DNA from: an uncultured bacterium
GTDB taxonomy: Bacteria; Bacteroidota; Bacteroidia; Bacteroidales; Bacteroidaceae
Assembly: GCA_905215555.1 (NCBI GenBank)
Contig: CAJMQU010000013.1
Location: 29,399 to 93,398 of the forward strand
Reading direction: 5' to 3'
Length of the DNA: 64,000 nt
A model generated the notes under the pieces. The model was not told where the DNA came from. It saw only the letters and a list, made by a program, of their open reading frames with translations, and made no database searches. Both the position numbers and the translations under genes were made by a program. Positions 53,629 to 61,306 of this stretch are shown here, one piece after another (the stretch's first letter is position 1; every line of letters begins with the position of its first letter).

Positions 53629-54390
53629 ATGGAGCAGGAGACTTTCCAGATATTTCTTGGTGCGATGAGCATCATTGCACTGTTTGTTTTTGTCGCGCTT
53701 TACTTCATCAAGGCGGGGTATGGAATGTTCCGCACGGCATCATGGGGCTTCTCTATTAACAATAAACTGGCTTGGATACTGATGGAAGCACCGGTATTCA
53801 TTGTGATGGCAATACTTTGGTGGAATTCCGACCGTTATCATTTGCTTGTTCCATTGATTTTTTTCCTTTTATTTCAACTGCATTATTTTCAGCGTGCTTT
53901 TATTTTCCCTTTATTGTTGAAGGGTAAGGGCCGGATGCCTCTTGCCATTATGCTGATGGGAGTGGTGTTCAATCTGTTGAATGGCTTCATGCAAGGAGAA
54001 TGGCTTTTTTATCTGGCGCCTGAGACGCTTTATACACCTGACTGGCTGATGACTCCCCAGTTTATAGTAGGAGTATTACTGTTTTTCACCGGAATGGCTG
54101 TTAATTGGCATTCTGATTACATCATCCGTCATTTACGCAAGCCGGGAGATACACGGCATTATCTGCCATCGCGAGGTATGTATCGCTATGTCACTTCTGC
54201 CAATTATTTCGGCGAGATAGTGGAATGGGCGGGTTGGGCGATACTGACGTGGTCGCTTTCCGGACTCGTTTTCCTGTGGTGGACTGTGGCTAATCTGGTT
54301 CCGCGTGCCAATGCTATCTGGCATCGTTATAAAGAAGAATTCGGAGATGAAGTAGGAGGCAGGAAACGTGTTTTCCCCTTGCTTTATTAA
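53629..54390 (+). CDS. 3-oxo-5-alpha-steroid 4-dehydrogenase family protein (steroid 5-alpha-reductase)
   Basis: Integral membrane enzyme family that reduces the C4-C5 double bond of 3-oxo-delta4 steroids to the 5-alpha (allo) form. 253 residues with six or more hydrophobic helices (from about 8-27, 43-62, 73-90, 100-120, 140-158, 200-225). The C-terminal family signature is clear: RGMYRYVTSANYFGEIVEWAGWA, then WHRYKEEF and KRVFPLLY, matching the human SRD5A pattern. First of three genes; the next two are a flavin reductase and a short-chain dehydrogenase. In gut Bacteroidales this trio is known for producing isoallolithocholic acid. Substrate here is inferred from that. Confidence 0.92.
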   Translation: MEQETFQIFLGAMSIIALFVFVALYFIKAGYGMFRTASWGFSINNKLAWILMEAPVFIVMAILWWNSDRYHLLVPLIFFLLFQLHYFQRAFIFPLLLKGKGRMPLAIMLMGVVFNLLNGFMQGEWLFYLAPETLYTPDWLMTPQFIVGVLLFFTGMAVNWHSDYIIRHLRKPGDTRHYLPSRGMYRYVTSANYFGEIVEWAGWAILTWSLSGLVFLWWTVANLVPRANAIWHRYKEEFGDEVGGRKRVFPLLY

Positions 54391-54427
54391 TCTCTCTCTT
54401 ATAAATCACAAATCATAAATAATACTC

Positions 54428-55645
54428 ATGAGCAAATTGTTTACTCCTGTAACTTTCGGCCCGCTGACTTTACGGAACCGTACTATCCGTTCGGCAGCAT
54501 TTGAGAGTATGTGTCCGGGTAATGCCCCTTCTCAGATGTTGCTTGACTATCATCGTTCTGTAGCTGCCGGAGGAATTGGGATGACTACCGTGGCTTATGC
54601 AGCAGTCACCCAAAGCGGATTGTCATTTGACCGGCAATTGTGGATGCGTCCGGAGATTATTCCCGGATTAAAAAAACTGACTGACGCAGTGCATACTGAA
54701 GGGGCTGCGGCTGCTATCCAGTTGGGGCATTGCGGGAATATGTCGCATAAAAGTATCTGCGGGGTTACTCCTGTTGGTGCATCTACCGGTTTCAATCTTT
54801 ATTCACCGACATTTGTCCGTGGTCTGAAAAAAGAGGAATTGCCGGAAATGGTACGGGCTTATGGACGTGCTGTGAATCTGGCGCGTGAGGCTGGCTTTGA
54901 TGCTGTTGAAATACATGCTGGACATGGATATTTGATTTCCCAATTTCTGTCTCCTTACACTAATCGTCGTAAGGATGATTTTGGCGGTTCACTGGAAAAC
55001 CGAATGCGTTTTATGGATATGGTGATGGAAGAAGTGATGAAAGCTGCCGGAAACGATATGGCTGTATTGGTGAAGATGAATATGCGCGACGGATTTCGTG
55101 GCGGTATGGAAATAGATGAAACTATGCAGGTTGCAAAGCGTTTGGAGCAATCGGGCGCTCATGCATTGGTGTTGAGCGGAGGTTTTGTCAGCAAAGCTCC
55201 TATGTATGTGATGCGTGGCCGGATGCCTATCCGTTCTATGACTCACTATATGGATTGCTGGTGGCTGAAGTATGGTGTGCGGATGGTAGGAAAATGGATG
55301 ATTCCGACTGTCCCTTTCAAAGAGGCCTACTTCCTGGAAGATGCATTGAAGTTCCGGGCAGAAATCAAGATGCCGCTGGTGTATGTGGGTGGGTTAGTTT
55401 CTCGTGAAAAGATAGATGAGGTGTTGGATGATGGCTTTGAAGCTGTACAGATGGCACGTGCATTGCTTAATGAACCGGGATTTGTCAATCGGATGCGCGA
55501 AGAAGAGAATGCACGTTGCAATTGTAAACATAGCAATTACTGCATTGCCCGGATGTATTCTATTGAGATGGCATGTCATCAACACCTAAATGAAGAACTT
55601 CCTTCGTCTCTGAACCGTGAAATAGCGAAAATAGAATCTGAATGA
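54428..55645 (+). CDS. Old Yellow Enzyme-family NAD(P)H:flavin oxidoreductase (candidate 5-beta-reductase)
   Basis: FMN-dependent ene-reductase. 405 residues forming one TIM barrel: FGPLTLRNRTIRSAAFESM, IQLGHCGNMSH, the signature FDAVEIHAGHGYLISQFLSPYTNRRKDDFGGSLENR, VKMNMRDGF, and the phosphate loop YVGGLV...AVQMARALL. A C-terminal Cys group (ARCNCKHSNYCIARMYS) could hold an iron-sulfur cluster as in BaiCD-type enzymes, but the FAD/NAD domain of BaiCD is absent. In the isoallolithocholate cluster the equivalent gene reduces or oxidises the 5-beta position. It overlaps the next gene by 4 bp (ATGA), so translation is coupled. Confidence 0.9.
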   Translation: MSKLFTPVTFGPLTLRNRTIRSAAFESMCPGNAPSQMLLDYHRSVAAGGIGMTTVAYAAVTQSGLSFDRQLWMRPEIIPGLKKLTDAVHTEGAAAAIQLGHCGNMSHKSICGVTPVGASTGFNLYSPTFVRGLKKEELPEMVRAYGRAVNLAREAGFDAVEIHAGHGYLISQFLSPYTNRRKDDFGGSLENRMRFMDMVMEEVMKAAGNDMAVLVKMNMRDGFRGGMEIDETMQVAKRLEQSGAHALVLSGGFVSKAPMYVMRGRMPIRSMTHYMDCWWLKYGVRMVGKWMIPTVPFKEAYFLEDALKFRAEIKMPLVYVGGLVSREKIDEVLDDGFEAVQMARALLNEPGFVNRMREEENARCNCKHSNYCIARMYSIEMACHQHLNEELPSSLNREIAKIESE

Positions 55646-56487
55646 AACAAAAACTTGCAATCATAACCGGGGCAGATGGTGGCATGGGAATGGAAATTAC
55701 ACGTGCCGTTGCCTCTGCCGGATATAAAATAATTATGGTATGCCGCGATCCGCAACTTGCAGAGCCAAAACGGCGATCATTAATGCAGGAAACCGGAAAT
55801 ACGGAACTTGAGATATTTCCGGTTGATCTTTCGTCTTTATCTACCGTGGCTTCTTTTGCGAATAATCTCCTTCAAAGGGGAGAAACGATCACCTTGTTGA
55901 TGAATAATGCCGGAACTATGGAGACTGCCCGAACTATTACCGAAGATGGGCTGGAACGTACTGTTAGTGTAAATTACGTTGCTCCTTATCTTCTGACTCG
56001 TAAATTACTACCATTGATGGGTGAGGGGAGCCGTATTGTAAACATGGTATCCTGTACGTATGCCATCGGTAAACTGGATTTTCCGGATTTCTTCCTGCAT
56101 GGAAAGAAAGGCACTTTCTGGCGTATTCCGATTTATAGTAACACAAAACTGGCATTAACCTTGTTTACAATAGCCTTGGCGGAAAAGGTAAAGGAGAAAG
56201 GGATCGTTGTCAACGCTGCAGACCCGGGGATCGTTTCCACTAAGATTATAACGATGCACATGTGGTTTGATCCGCTGACAGATGTGTTTTTCCGTCCGTT
56301 TATCCGCACACCCCGGCAAGGGGCTGCAACGGCAATTAGTTTATTGCTGGATGAGGAAGCGGGACAGCGTACTGGGACACTGAATGTGAGTTGTCATCCT
56401 AAAGTACTTTCTGAAAAGTATACTCATCATGTGCAAATGAAAGAGTTGTGGAATAAAACGGAAGAAATTGTAACCAAATGGTTATAA
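55642..56487 (+). CDS. Short-chain dehydrogenase/reductase (candidate 3-beta-hydroxysteroid dehydrogenase)
   Basis: NAD(P)-dependent oxidoreductase with Rossmann fold. 281 residues. Cofactor motif TGADGGMGMEI (TGxxxGxG), DLSS turn, NNAGTME, catalytic Ser in NMVSCTYAIG and the YxxxK pair as YSNTKLA. The C-terminal tail (about 220-281) is longer than minimal SDR enzymes and may shape the pocket. As the third gene of the steroid trio it most likely reduces or oxidises the 3-oxo group, giving the iso (3-beta) alcohol. Specificity cannot be read directly. The gene ends at a hairpin shared with pfkA. Confidence 0.88.
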   Translation: MKQKLAIITGADGGMGMEITRAVASAGYKIIMVCRDPQLAEPKRRSLMQETGNTELEIFPVDLSSLSTVASFANNLLQRGETITLLMNNAGTMETARTITEDGLERTVSVNYVAPYLLTRKLLPLMGEGSRIVNMVSCTYAIGKLDFPDFFLHGKKGTFWRIPIYSNTKLALTLFTIALAEKVKEKGIVVNAADPGIVSTKIITMHMWFDPLTDVFFRPFIRTPRQGAATAISLLLDEEAGQRTGTLNVSCHPKVLSEKYTHHVQMKELWNKTEEIVTKWL

Positions 56488-56489
56488 AC

Positions 56490-56525
56490 AAGAAAGGTGC
56501 AGATATATTTCACCTGCACCTTCTT
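56490..56525. terminator. Bidirectional terminator between steroid cluster and pfkA
   Basis: AAGGTGCAG (56494-56502) pairs with CTGCACCTT (56514-56522), extended outward by AAGA/TCTT with one bulge. Located between two convergent stop codons. Confidence 0.75.
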
Positions 56526-56547
56526 TATATCTCGAAATATTCCTGAA

Positions 56548-57528
56548 TTAAATAGATAATTCTCTCAGAACATTCACCAGTTCTCGCTTGATCGGTTTGT
56601 CATTCTTGATCGCTTTTGTGAAGGGCACATATACCACTTCATCATGCTCGATACCAATCATCACGTTTCGTTGTCCTTCCATAATAGCATCGATGGCAGC
56701 AGCACCGAGGCGGCTGGCAAGGATACGGTCGTGAGCTGTAGGGCTTCCACCGCGCTGCAAGTGACCGAGAATAGTAACACGTACATCGTATTGAGGATAC
56801 TCGTTCTTCACACGTTCTGCATAATGCATTGCTCCGCCTGTCAGTTCGCTTTCGGCTACGAGAACGATACTACTGTTCTTGGATTTGCGGAAACCGTTCT
56901 TGATAAATTCTTCCAGCTGGTCGACTTCCGTACTGAATTCCGGAATGATTGCTGCTTCTGCACCCGATGCGATGGCACCGTTCAAAGCAAGAAAACCGGC
57001 ATCACGTCCCATTACTTCCACAAAGAACAAACGTTCGTGAGAAGTGGCGGTATCGCGTATCTTATCTACTGCATCCAAAATTGTATTCAAAGCGGTATCA
57101 TAGCCGATAGTCGTATCCGTTCCATATAAATCGTTATCGATAGTACCCGGTAATCCGATACAAGGTACATCAAATTCCTGTGCGAAGACGCGGGCACCTG
57201 TTAATGAGCCGTCACCACCGATGATAACCAAGGCGTCAATACCTTCTTTCTTCATGTTATCATATGCTATCTGTCGGCCTTCGGGGGTTGTGAATTCTTG
57301 GCAGCGGGCTGTCTTCAGGATCGTACCGCCTAATTGTATAATATTACTTACGTTCTGGCTTTTGAATTCCTTGATTTCACCGGTTACCAGACCTTTGTAA
57401 CCTCTATATATACCTTTTACTTGTAGTCCGTTGTAAATAGCAGAGCGTGTTACCGCACGAATAGCGGCGTTCATCCCTGGTGCATCACCACCGGATGTCA
57501 AAATACCTATGCACTTAACTGTTCCCAT
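56548..57528 (-). CDS. pfkA: ATP-dependent 6-phosphofructokinase
   Basis: Phosphorylates fructose 6-phosphate in glycolysis. 326 residues, the usual bacterial size. Motifs: LTSGGDAPGMNAAIRA (ATP site), GGDGSLTGA with the Gly of ATP-type enzymes (GGDGS rather than the PPi-type GGDDT), PGTIDNDLYGTDTTIGYDTA with the catalytic Asp, EVMGRDAGFLAL, and GHLQRGGSPTAHDR (effector/dimer region). Cytoplasmic tetramer. Last gene of the minus-strand run porQ-cmk-ispH-pfkA, but a separate -7 box at 57586-57593 suggests it also has its own promoter. Confidence 0.97.
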   Translation of the reverse strand: MGTVKCIGILTSGGDAPGMNAAIRAVTRSAIYNGLQVKGIYRGYKGLVTGEIKEFKSQNVSNIIQLGGTILKTARCQEFTTPEGRQIAYDNMKKEGIDALVIIGGDGSLTGARVFAQEFDVPCIGLPGTIDNDLYGTDTTIGYDTALNTILDAVDKIRDTATSHERLFFVEVMGRDAGFLALNGAIASGAEAAIIPEFSTEVDQLEEFIKNGFRKSKNSSIVLVAESELTGGAMHYAERVKNEYPQYDVRVTILGHLQRGGSPTAHDRILASRLGAAAIDAIMEGQRNVMIGIEHDEVVYVPFTKAIKNDKPIKRELVNVLRELSI

Positions 57529-57585
57529 AACAATCTTTTTAGTTTGATGTTAATAATCGCTGCACCGCAGCCTATTTTCACTCTG

Positions 57586-57593
57586 CAAAGATA
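57586..57593 (-). promoter_or_regulatory. -7 box upstream of pfkA
   Basis: TATCTTTG on the minus strand, 57 bp before the pfkA start. No clear -33. Confidence 0.5.
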
Positions 57594-57652
57594 GCAAAAA
57601 GCTGAGGGCGTTATTCATATTTAATGTTAATTTGTTGTTTCAAAGCGGTGAC

Positions 57653-58525
57653 TTATTGTCTTGTAAGGCGCAATTGAATTGCCTTTGAAATTTCTTCCAT
57701 CAGCCATTTTGGAGTGGAGGTTGCTCCGCACACTCCTATAGAAGATGCTCCGGTTAGTAAGGAACCATCTATCTCTTCGGCACTGTCTATCAAGTGAGAG
57801 TTTGGATTGACCTTTCGGCATTCGCTGAATAACATCTTTCCGTTGGAACTTTTCTTCCCGCTAACAAAAAACACCAGGTCGTGTGATGCTGCAAATTTCC
57901 GGATATTCGGAATACGATTGGCTACCTGGCGGCAGATAGTATCGTAATATTCAAACGTGACTTCTGGCGAAATATGCTCTTTGATGTATTCCACTATTTT
58001 CTGGAATTCATCCAGTGATTTTGTGGTTTGCGAATATAGTCGGATGCTTTTACTGAAATCAAGTTTTTTCACTTCTTCCAGTTTTTCAATGACAATCGCT
58101 TCCCCGGCGGTTTGCCCTACCAGTCCGAGAACTTCTGCATGACCGGTCTTTCCGTAAATGACGATTTGTTTATCTTCGTCATCTCTTTGCGTATGTTCTT
58201 GCTTTATCTTTTTTTGTAGTCGGAGTACTACCGGGCAAGTGGCATCGATGATTTCAATATTGTTACGACGGGCTATTTCATACGTTTCAGGTGGTTCACC
58301 ATGGGCCCGTAGTAATACTTTGGCATTGTGCAAATGATTAAAATCGTCATGGTTGATAGTGATGAGTCCCATCTCTTTCAGGCGTTCCACTTCGCGGCTG
58401 TTGTGCACAATGTCTCCCAGGCAGTACAAAGTACCGCCTTTGGTCAGTTCTTCTTCAGCTTTATTTATCGCCGTAACTACACCGAAGCAGAATCCGGAAC
58501 CTTCGTCAATTTCTACTTTTACCAT
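57653..58525 (-). CDS. ispH: 4-hydroxy-3-methylbut-2-enyl diphosphate reductase
   Basis: Last step of the MEP isoprenoid pathway, giving IPP and DMAPP. 290 residues. The three iron-sulfur cysteines are Cys13 in SGFCFGV, the one in DATCPVVLRLQKK and the one in DTICRQVANRI. Other conserved residues: HNSREVERL, RAHGEPPE, YGKTGHAEVLGLVGQT and SGKKSSNGKMLF. It supplies precursors for the polyprenyl synthetase encoded 3 kb away. The 128-bp gap before it, after cmk, carries a three-copy 22-bp repeat. Confidence 0.97.
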   Translation of the reverse strand: MVKVEIDEGSGFCFGVVTAINKAEEELTKGGTLYCLGDIVHNSREVERLKEMGLITINHDDFNHLHNAKVLLRAHGEPPETYEIARRNNIEIIDATCPVVLRLQKKIKQEHTQRDDEDKQIVIYGKTGHAEVLGLVGQTAGEAIVIEKLEEVKKLDFSKSIRLYSQTTKSLDEFQKIVEYIKEHISPEVTFEYYDTICRQVANRIPNIRKFAASHDLVFFVSGKKSSNGKMLFSECRKVNPNSHLIDSAEEIDGSLLTGASSIGVCGATSTPKWLMEEISKAIQLRLTRQ

Positions 58526-58569
58526 AATCTAATAATTTGAAACCTAGATAGTAAACTATACCCTAAAAG

Positions 58570-58648
58570 GACTATACCTTTTACTGTCTAAGGCTACACC
58601 CTTTGCCCCGGATGGCTACACCCTTTATGGCTCAGGGCTACACCCTTT
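58570..58648. repeat. GGCTACACCCTTT tandem array with 22-bp period
   Basis: Identical 13-mers GGCTACACCCTTT start at 58592, 58614 and 58636, exactly 22 bp apart, with a fourth diverged copy in register at 58570 (10 of 13). The 9-bp spacers differ. It lies between cmk and ispH within the transcribed region of the minus strand. Unlike the array at 5709 the unit is not palindromic, yet the period is the same. Confidence 0.85.
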
Positions 58649-58653
58649 TTATT

Positions 58654-59343
58654 TTATCCCTTAACGGTTTTATTGAATTGTTCTTGCAGCCATTCTTTTT
58701 GTTGAGGAATAGTCATGTTTGTATTATCCAACAGCAATGCATCGTCCGCTTTGCGGAGCGGGCTTACTTCCCGATTCTGATCAATGTAATCCCGTTGCTT
58801 TACATTTTCCAGAATTTCATCGAAACTTGCTTTCTGTCCTTTGGCTTTTAACTCATCGTAACGACGCTGCGCACGGACTTCGGGCGTAGCGGTCACGAAG
58901 ATTTTCAGTTCTGCATCAGGAAATACGGTAGTTCCGATGTCACGTCCGTCCATGACGATACCTTTGGAATTTCCCATAGCCTGTTGCTGTGCCACCATAG
59001 CTTCACGTACAAATCCTAAAGCTGCAATGGGGCTGACGCGTGAGGAAACTACTATACCGCGGATTTTATCTTCTACATTCACTCCGTTCAGGTAAGTATC
59101 CGGGCGTCCGGTTTCCGGGTTCAGTTGGAATGAGATATGGATATTGTCGATTTCTTTTCGAAGTCTTTCCGTATCTATCTGATTCCCTTGAAATATACCG
59201 TTTTCTATACTGTATAAAGTGACTGCGCGGTACATGGCGCCACTGTCGATGTAAATATAGCCTATTTCACGGGCAAGGTCTTTTGCCATAGTACTCTTCC
59301 CACAAGAGGAAAAACCGTCGATTGCGATAGTTATCTTTTTCAT
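58654..59343 (-). CDS. cmk: Cytidylate kinase
   Basis: Phosphorylates CMP and dCMP to the diphosphates. 229 residues. P-loop DGFSSCGKSTMAKDLA at the N terminus, IYIDSGAMYRAVT (substrate), MDGRDIGTTVFPDAELKIFVTA, RAQRRYDEL, and RDYIDQNREVSPLRKADDALLLD. Start ATG lies 25 bp downstream of porQ on the same strand, consistent with one operon. The stop precedes the 22-bp repeat array. Confidence 0.97.
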   Translation of the reverse strand: MKKITIAIDGFSSCGKSTMAKDLAREIGYIYIDSGAMYRAVTLYSIENGIFQGNQIDTERLRKEIDNIHISFQLNPETGRPDTYLNGVNVEDKIRGIVVSSRVSPIAALGFVREAMVAQQQAMGNSKGIVMDGRDIGTTVFPDAELKIFVTATPEVRAQRRYDELKAKGQKASFDEILENVKQRDYIDQNREVSPLRKADDALLLDNTNMTIPQQKEWLQEQFNKTVKG

Positions 59344-59367
59344 TTTGAGTTATACTATTATTATATA

Positions 59368-60333
59368 TTATAAGGTATATGACAGATTAAAGATGAGGGA
59401 GGATGAACTCACATGATATTTGGCATACGCCATCCCCACTTTCAGTCGTTTCAGTTGTATGCCTGTGCCGCAGGTGAAGCCGGCCCAGTGGTTGGAGCCG
59501 TTAATCTTCATTTCTTCTCCACGGCGGAAGTTGTATCCGGCTGCCAGATAAAAATTGCCGGTGGGAAGAAAATCGATTCCTAATGCAATATGATTTAACA
59601 ATTTCTTTCCGAAATTGTTTGCCGCTGTGACTGAGGCACTCCAATGTGTTAAATCATGCAGAGTTACGGAAAGTCGGAATGGGGCATGTGCCAGCCGTTT
59701 GCTGAAACCTAACTGTACATCGGCCGGTAACTTTTCGTGCCGTTCTTCAAAAGCCTTGAGTTGCCCTCCCAGATTACGTGCAACGAGTGAGGCGGAAAAA
59801 TCAGACTCCTGATGATAATAATTCAGTCCCAGGTCGACACCGATGGCGAATGAAGAGTATTTGTCGTAATGAGAATAGATGAGGTTGGTGCGTACGCCAC
59901 CACTCCAATAGTCGCTTAAATCATAGGTATAAATGCCCGATATAGAGATATCTTTGGCAGAGAAAGTTCCGATTTCAATATTCTCTTCAGTTGTTTCTTT
60001 CAACTCTCCATAGTCTGCGTATTGAGCGGTAACCGCCCAAGTAGAGCGTTCGCCCGCAGTCCGTGCAAATGCAGCCCCGGCAACGTTGACTCCATCCATA
60101 TAAAGCATGTAGTTCAGGTTGAAAGTTTTATCCGCCACGCAGGAGAGGAGGGCCGGATTTTGAACAGCCATAGTCACGTCATCCTCTATAATAGAAATGT
60201 TTTCTCCACCCAATGCTGAGGCATGAGCGGAAAAAGGAAGTTTTAGAAATTGAAAGGCGCTGGTTCCGTCTTGTGCACGTAAAACGGAGAAAATCAGGAG
60301 TAATAGCGCCGTTATAAAAGCCTTTTTCGACAT
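59368..60333 (-). CDS. porQ: PorQ-family outer-membrane protein (type IX secretion related)
   Basis: PorQ belongs to the type IX secretion cell-surface complex in Porphyromonas, where it is a barrel of the FadL/PorV kind. I use ATG 60333 (MSKKAFITALLLLIFSVLRAQ), which gives a normal signal peptide; a longer frame to 60519 would run through the -7 box at 60352-60359. 321 residues. Family features: FQFLKLPFSAHASALGGENISI, DVTMAVQNPALL, repeated amphipathic strands (GVRTNLIYSHYDKYSSFAIGV split by turns) and KLPADVQLGFSKRLAHAPFRLSVTLHDLTHW. Located beside cmk. Whether a working type IX system exists in this genome cannot be decided here. Confidence 0.88.
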   Translation of the reverse strand: MSKKAFITALLLLIFSVLRAQDGTSAFQFLKLPFSAHASALGGENISIIEDDVTMAVQNPALLSCVADKTFNLNYMLYMDGVNVAGAAFARTAGERSTWAVTAQYADYGELKETTEENIEIGTFSAKDISISGIYTYDLSDYWSGGVRTNLIYSHYDKYSSFAIGVDLGLNYYHQESDFSASLVARNLGGQLKAFEERHEKLPADVQLGFSKRLAHAPFRLSVTLHDLTHWSASVTAANNFGKKLLNHIALGIDFLPTGNFYLAAGYNFRRGEEMKINGSNHWAGFTCGTGIQLKRLKVGMAYAKYHVSSSSLIFNLSYTL

Positions 60334-60351
60334 TTCATTTAAAATTATTGC

Positions 60352-60359
60352 CAAAGATA
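60352..60359 (-). promoter_or_regulatory. -7 box of porQ operon
   Basis: TATCTTTG on the minus strand, 19 bp before the chosen porQ start. It supports ATG 60333 over upstream in-frame starts. Confidence 0.55.
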
Positions 60360-60494
60360 CGGTATTTTTAAAATATCTCGTTACATTTGTAGCACAAAAG
60401 CGCAGGTGTGCTTTTTGAAGGATAAAAAAAATAAAAATGGGTGTATATTGTCTTAAAAAAGATAGTACGGCTGAACGTTTTGCGGAAAAAGTGC

Positions 60495-60502
60495 TATATT
60501 TG
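60495..60502 (+). promoter_or_regulatory. -7 box of the TonB-like gene
   Basis: TATATTTG matches TAnnTTTG, 38 bp before the start codon. A suitably spaced -33 is not seen. Confidence 0.5.
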
Positions 60503-60539
60503 CCCAAAATGAGAAACACGTTAAAATAATATTATAATT

Positions 60540-61226
60540 ATGGAAATTAAGAAAACACCTAAAGCTGATTTGGAGAACAAGAAATCGACTTGGATGCTTA
60601 TTGGTTATGTTGTTGTGCTTGCTTTTATGTTCATTGCATTTGAATGGACAAAGCGCGATATCAAAATTGATACGAGCCAGGCCATTACCGATCTCTATTT
60701 TGAAGAAGAAATGGTTCCTATCACTGAACAGGAAGAAAAGGTTGCTCCTCCTCCTCCAGAAGTAGCTCCGATTAATGAAACTCTGGAAATCGTAGCTGAC
60801 GATGCTGATGTGGAAGAAACTGTAATTGCCTCTTCGGAAGAAACTGGTACGGCAGTAGAAGTTAAATACGTGCCTGTTACTGTTGTAGAAGAAGAACCGG
60901 AAGAACAAACCATTTTTGAGGTTGTAGAACAAATGCCTGAATTCCCGAATGGTGGTTTGGCTGGTTTGATGCAGTTCTTGAGCAAGAACATCAAATATCC
61001 GACTATCGCACAGGAAAATGGTACTCAAGGTCGTGTAACTGTACAGTTTGTTGTTAACAAGGACGGTAGTATTGTAGATGCTAAAGTCATAAGAGGTGTT
61101 GACCCCTATCTTGACAAAGAAGCACTCCGTGTGATTGGTACCATGCCTAAATGGAAACCTGGTATGCAGCGCGGTAAACCGGTACGCGTTAAGTATACGG
61201 TGCCTGTAATGTTCAGATTGCAGTAA
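60540..61226 (+). CDS. TonB-like energy transducer
   Basis: Inner-membrane-anchored protein that transmits proton-motive force to outer-membrane transporters such as SusC. 228 residues: short cytoplasmic N terminus, one membrane helix (about 20-37, WMLIGYVVVLAFMFIAFEW), an acidic and Pro-containing periplasmic linker (about 45-125, KVAPPPPEVAP), and a TonB C-terminal domain (about 135-228, LMQFLSKNIKYP, GRVTVQFVVNKDGSIVDAKVIRG, MPKWKPGMQRGKPVRVKYTVPVMF). The linker is Glu-rich instead of the Pro-Lys-rich form of E. coli. Single gene with its own terminator, divergent from porQ. ExbB/ExbD are not in the window. Confidence 0.93.
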   Translation: MEIKKTPKADLENKKSTWMLIGYVVVLAFMFIAFEWTKRDIKIDTSQAITDLYFEEEMVPITEQEEKVAPPPPEVAPINETLEIVADDADVEETVIASSEETGTAVEVKYVPVTVVEEEPEEQTIFEVVEQMPEFPNGGLAGLMQFLSKNIKYPTIAQENGTQGRVTVQFVVNKDGSIVDAKVIRGVDPYLDKEALRVIGTMPKWKPGMQRGKPVRVKYTVPVMFRLQ

Positions 61227-61241
61227 TACGTTATCTCTATA

Positions 61242-61274
61242 AAAAAGAGGCTGCCGGAAAAGCAGCCTCTTTTT
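61242..61274 (+). terminator. Terminator after the TonB-like gene
   Basis: Perfect 13-bp stem AAAAAGAGGCTGC/GCAGCCTCTTTTT with 7-nt loop ending in T run. Confidence 0.9.
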
Positions 61275-61306
61275 ATTGTCTCTATTCTCCTTAATTCACT
61301 ATCACT

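Noticed and set aside
60334..60519. Upstream extension of porQ by 62 residues
   Set aside because: It crosses the porQ -7 box and moves a perfect signal peptide to an internal position.
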